From positions 62,001-126,000 of the forward strand of contig JACVRA010000183.1 in the NCBI GenBank assembly GCA_019828545.1: DNA of 64,000 bases. Direction: 5' to 3'. Source of the DNA: Paracamarosporium sp. OC-R06-R3 (taxonomy: Eukaryota; Ascomycota; Dothideomycetes; Pleosporales; Didymosphaeriaceae). A program made the position numbers and the translations under genes. Within the stretch, counting starts at the first letter, position 1; each line of letters opens with the position of its first letter. The notes beneath the pieces are model-generated. The model saw only the letters and a program-made list of their open reading frames with translations, ran no database searches and had not been told where the DNA came from. Of this stretch, positions 62,466 through 64,000 are shown piece by piece.

Positions 62466-63638
62466 ATGCATACACTTCAGCTCCATGAGGTTATTGTAAG
62501 TTGGCCCTTTTCTGTGACGTGGCTTTGTACACCGAATGCTGATTGTTACGGGTGTAGGCAACTGCGTGGTCGCTGACCGTACTTGCGCTTCTGGTGACGC
62601 TTGGCCGCTTTGCGATACACTGGCATCGCCGTCAACGCATAGCATGGGATGATTTCTTCAATGGGCTGGCGATGACCTTTCTATTGGCCTATACCGGAAC
62701 CTATCAGGTATACGGACCGACAGACTACACCAAGCAGCTGTATGCTATGGGCCTAATCAACGAAGACGATGTCATTCACAGCGACGAAAAGAGAAATGCT
62801 AAGTACAATGCTGCGAATTCGCTGCTTTTCTGGTGTATCATTTATGCCGCCAAAGCAAGCTTTCTAGCATTGTACTGGCATATATTTTCATTCTCAACCA
62901 AGTTCCGGATCGCATGGGCTGTGACGACAGCGTATATCCCAACTAGCTTTGCAATCACTTTTATGTGGTCGTTCTTCTTGTGTGGCAATCCTAAATATTT
63001 TCCGGACACTCAACGTACGTTTTGTAACGATCAGCATATGGGTTTGTACTTACTGCCCGGTAGCCCAATGCCATGAGCATGCTCCAGGTATGGTAGTACC
63101 AATGTTGGCAGCCTGGTGCGCGTTGGATCTGATAGGCGATATTCTTTGTGAGCTATTTCTCTCATTGGCTCTCAAAATTCCAACTAATTATCTCTCAGTG
63201 GCTGCCCTCCCTTTGGCGATGCTCAGGCCACTTCTCATGCGAACGTCACAGAAGCTTGAACTAGCCATCATCTTTTCACTTGTAGCCATCAACATGGTGC
63301 TTACAATTCTCCGGACCGTCTACAGCATCGATGTAGATCTTGCAAGATTTCCTGACCGGAACATATTATGGTGTTTTCTACAACCAACTGTCGCGGTTAT
63401 CGTGTGTGCATTACCATGCTACCGGGGTATCTTGACGCGCAAGAAGCCTGATTCGTTGCGTGATGGCGAACTCAATTCCAGCGAATCGGAGTTTGCAGAC
63501 ATCTGGCAGCGGTACCTGGTTAGCATTGGAGAGCATAAAGATGGAAGTAGGGGAGACAACGAGAAGGATCTTGAAGCTGGCGCTATGAGTGGCTCGTCTG
63601 GTACACAGACCCAACTATCGGAGATTTCAAGAGCTTAA
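62466..63638 (+). CDS. Seven-helix integral membrane protein, fungal rhodopsin-like (SAT4/PTH11-related)
   Basis: 336 aa in four exons (62466-62495, 62558-63014, 63064-63147, 63199-63638). Family marks: helix 1 ends in LGRFAIHWHRRQRIAWDDFF, a tryptophan-Asp-Asp turn typical of the group. Then FWCIIYAAKASFLALYWHIF, a loop with a lone Cys (LCGNPKYF), helix 5 ALDLIGDILLAALPLAMLR (joined by intron 3), and a last helix ILWCFLQPTVAVIVCALP. The cytosolic tail of about 80 residues is acidic and Ser-rich. Such proteins are numerous in plant-associated fungi; some act as surface receptors, and one gave its name to a trichothecene cluster. It is unclear whether it belongs to the adjacent peptide locus. 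Confidence 0.82.
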
Positions 63639-64000
63639 TATAGGATTGCATATTAACGACGTAACGGCCTGCATAGACTCATTTAGAATTCATTTACCGC
63701 AAGGACCAACAACACATTATGCAGGGCGCAGTGGGGCGCTTGAAGATGGGGTTACTGATCTAATCGGATCTCGGGTGGTTGTGCGTGCAGGTCGCTTTTA
63801 CGCACGTGTTACGAAGATGCAAACATCGAATTATCAAGAGTCCGATCAGGCTGAATTGGGAGCACGTGATGGTAATTTTGGATCAACACATGATGATCTT
63901 TCCTTAGGAGTGCTATCGTGATGTTTAATAACACTTACCGTTCACTTGATACTGACTCATATTGAAGTAGGATATGGATTTTAGGCCAGCTTTTTACTTT
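63639..64000. other. Right window end, no gene seen
   Basis: About 360 nt after the membrane-protein stop. No gene or repeat recognised. Confidence 0.4.

Overview
The window is nuclear DNA of a filamentous ascomycete. The genes carry many short introns (mostly 46-62 nt, GT-AG, with fungal branch sites). There is a fused five-domain AROM gene, secreted plant-cell-wall hydrolases, an aromatic prenyltransferase and UstYa-type chemistry. Taken together this suggests a plant-associated Dothideomycete, probably Pleosporales; the order is inference. Gene density is moderate, with three gene-poor stretches (about 1.1-2.8, 5.1-6.5 and 8.7-12.0 kb).

Layout. 1-5.1 kb: two MFS transporters, one sugar-porter type cut by the window edge and one allantoate/DAL5 type. 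6.5-8.7 kb: an NTF2-like small protein convergent with a DMATS prenyltransferase. 12-14.2 kb: a Ser/Thr-rich single-pass membrane protein and a secreted GH26 enzyme. 15-19.4 kb: a divergent pair encoding both subunits of a biotin-dependent acyl-CoA carboxylase. 19.5-31 kb: housekeeping genes (HBS1, a PP2A activator, an AT-hook nuclear protein, a SAP-domain membrane protein). 31-33.4 kb: an orphan gene with two near-duplicate introns, followed by four copies of a tandem element that looks like a Pol III transcription unit. 34-43 kb: a glycine-zipper protein, a small conserved protein, a DAO-type FAD oxidoreductase, a P450 and a sulfite-oxidase-like molybdoenzyme. 44-50 kb: a mucin-like membrane protein, a subtilisin-like protease, a decayed membrane-protein pseudogene and a MYND protein. 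51-56 kb: AROM. 57-64 kb: GH43, a Kex2-type repeat peptide precursor, a divergent UstYa (DUF3328) oxidase and a seven-helix membrane protein.

The two most interesting loci are these. First, at 59.36-61.58 kb a secreted precursor with Kex2-cleavable repeats shares an upstream region with a UstYa oxidase. That is the core gene pair of dikaritin-type fungal RiPP clusters. A third peptide repeat lies in frame just behind the precursor's stop codon. Second, at 32.13-33.38 kb four tandem units combine a TATA-like box, A/B-box-like internal promoters, a terminal hairpin that keeps pairing while its bases change, and a T-tract. This is a candidate family of small RNAs.

Gene models were spliced by hand from splice-site consensus. 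For the complete multi-exon models whose exon lengths were summed, the total is divisible by three, which supports the introns. Functions are assigned from family motifs; no database search or computation was run.
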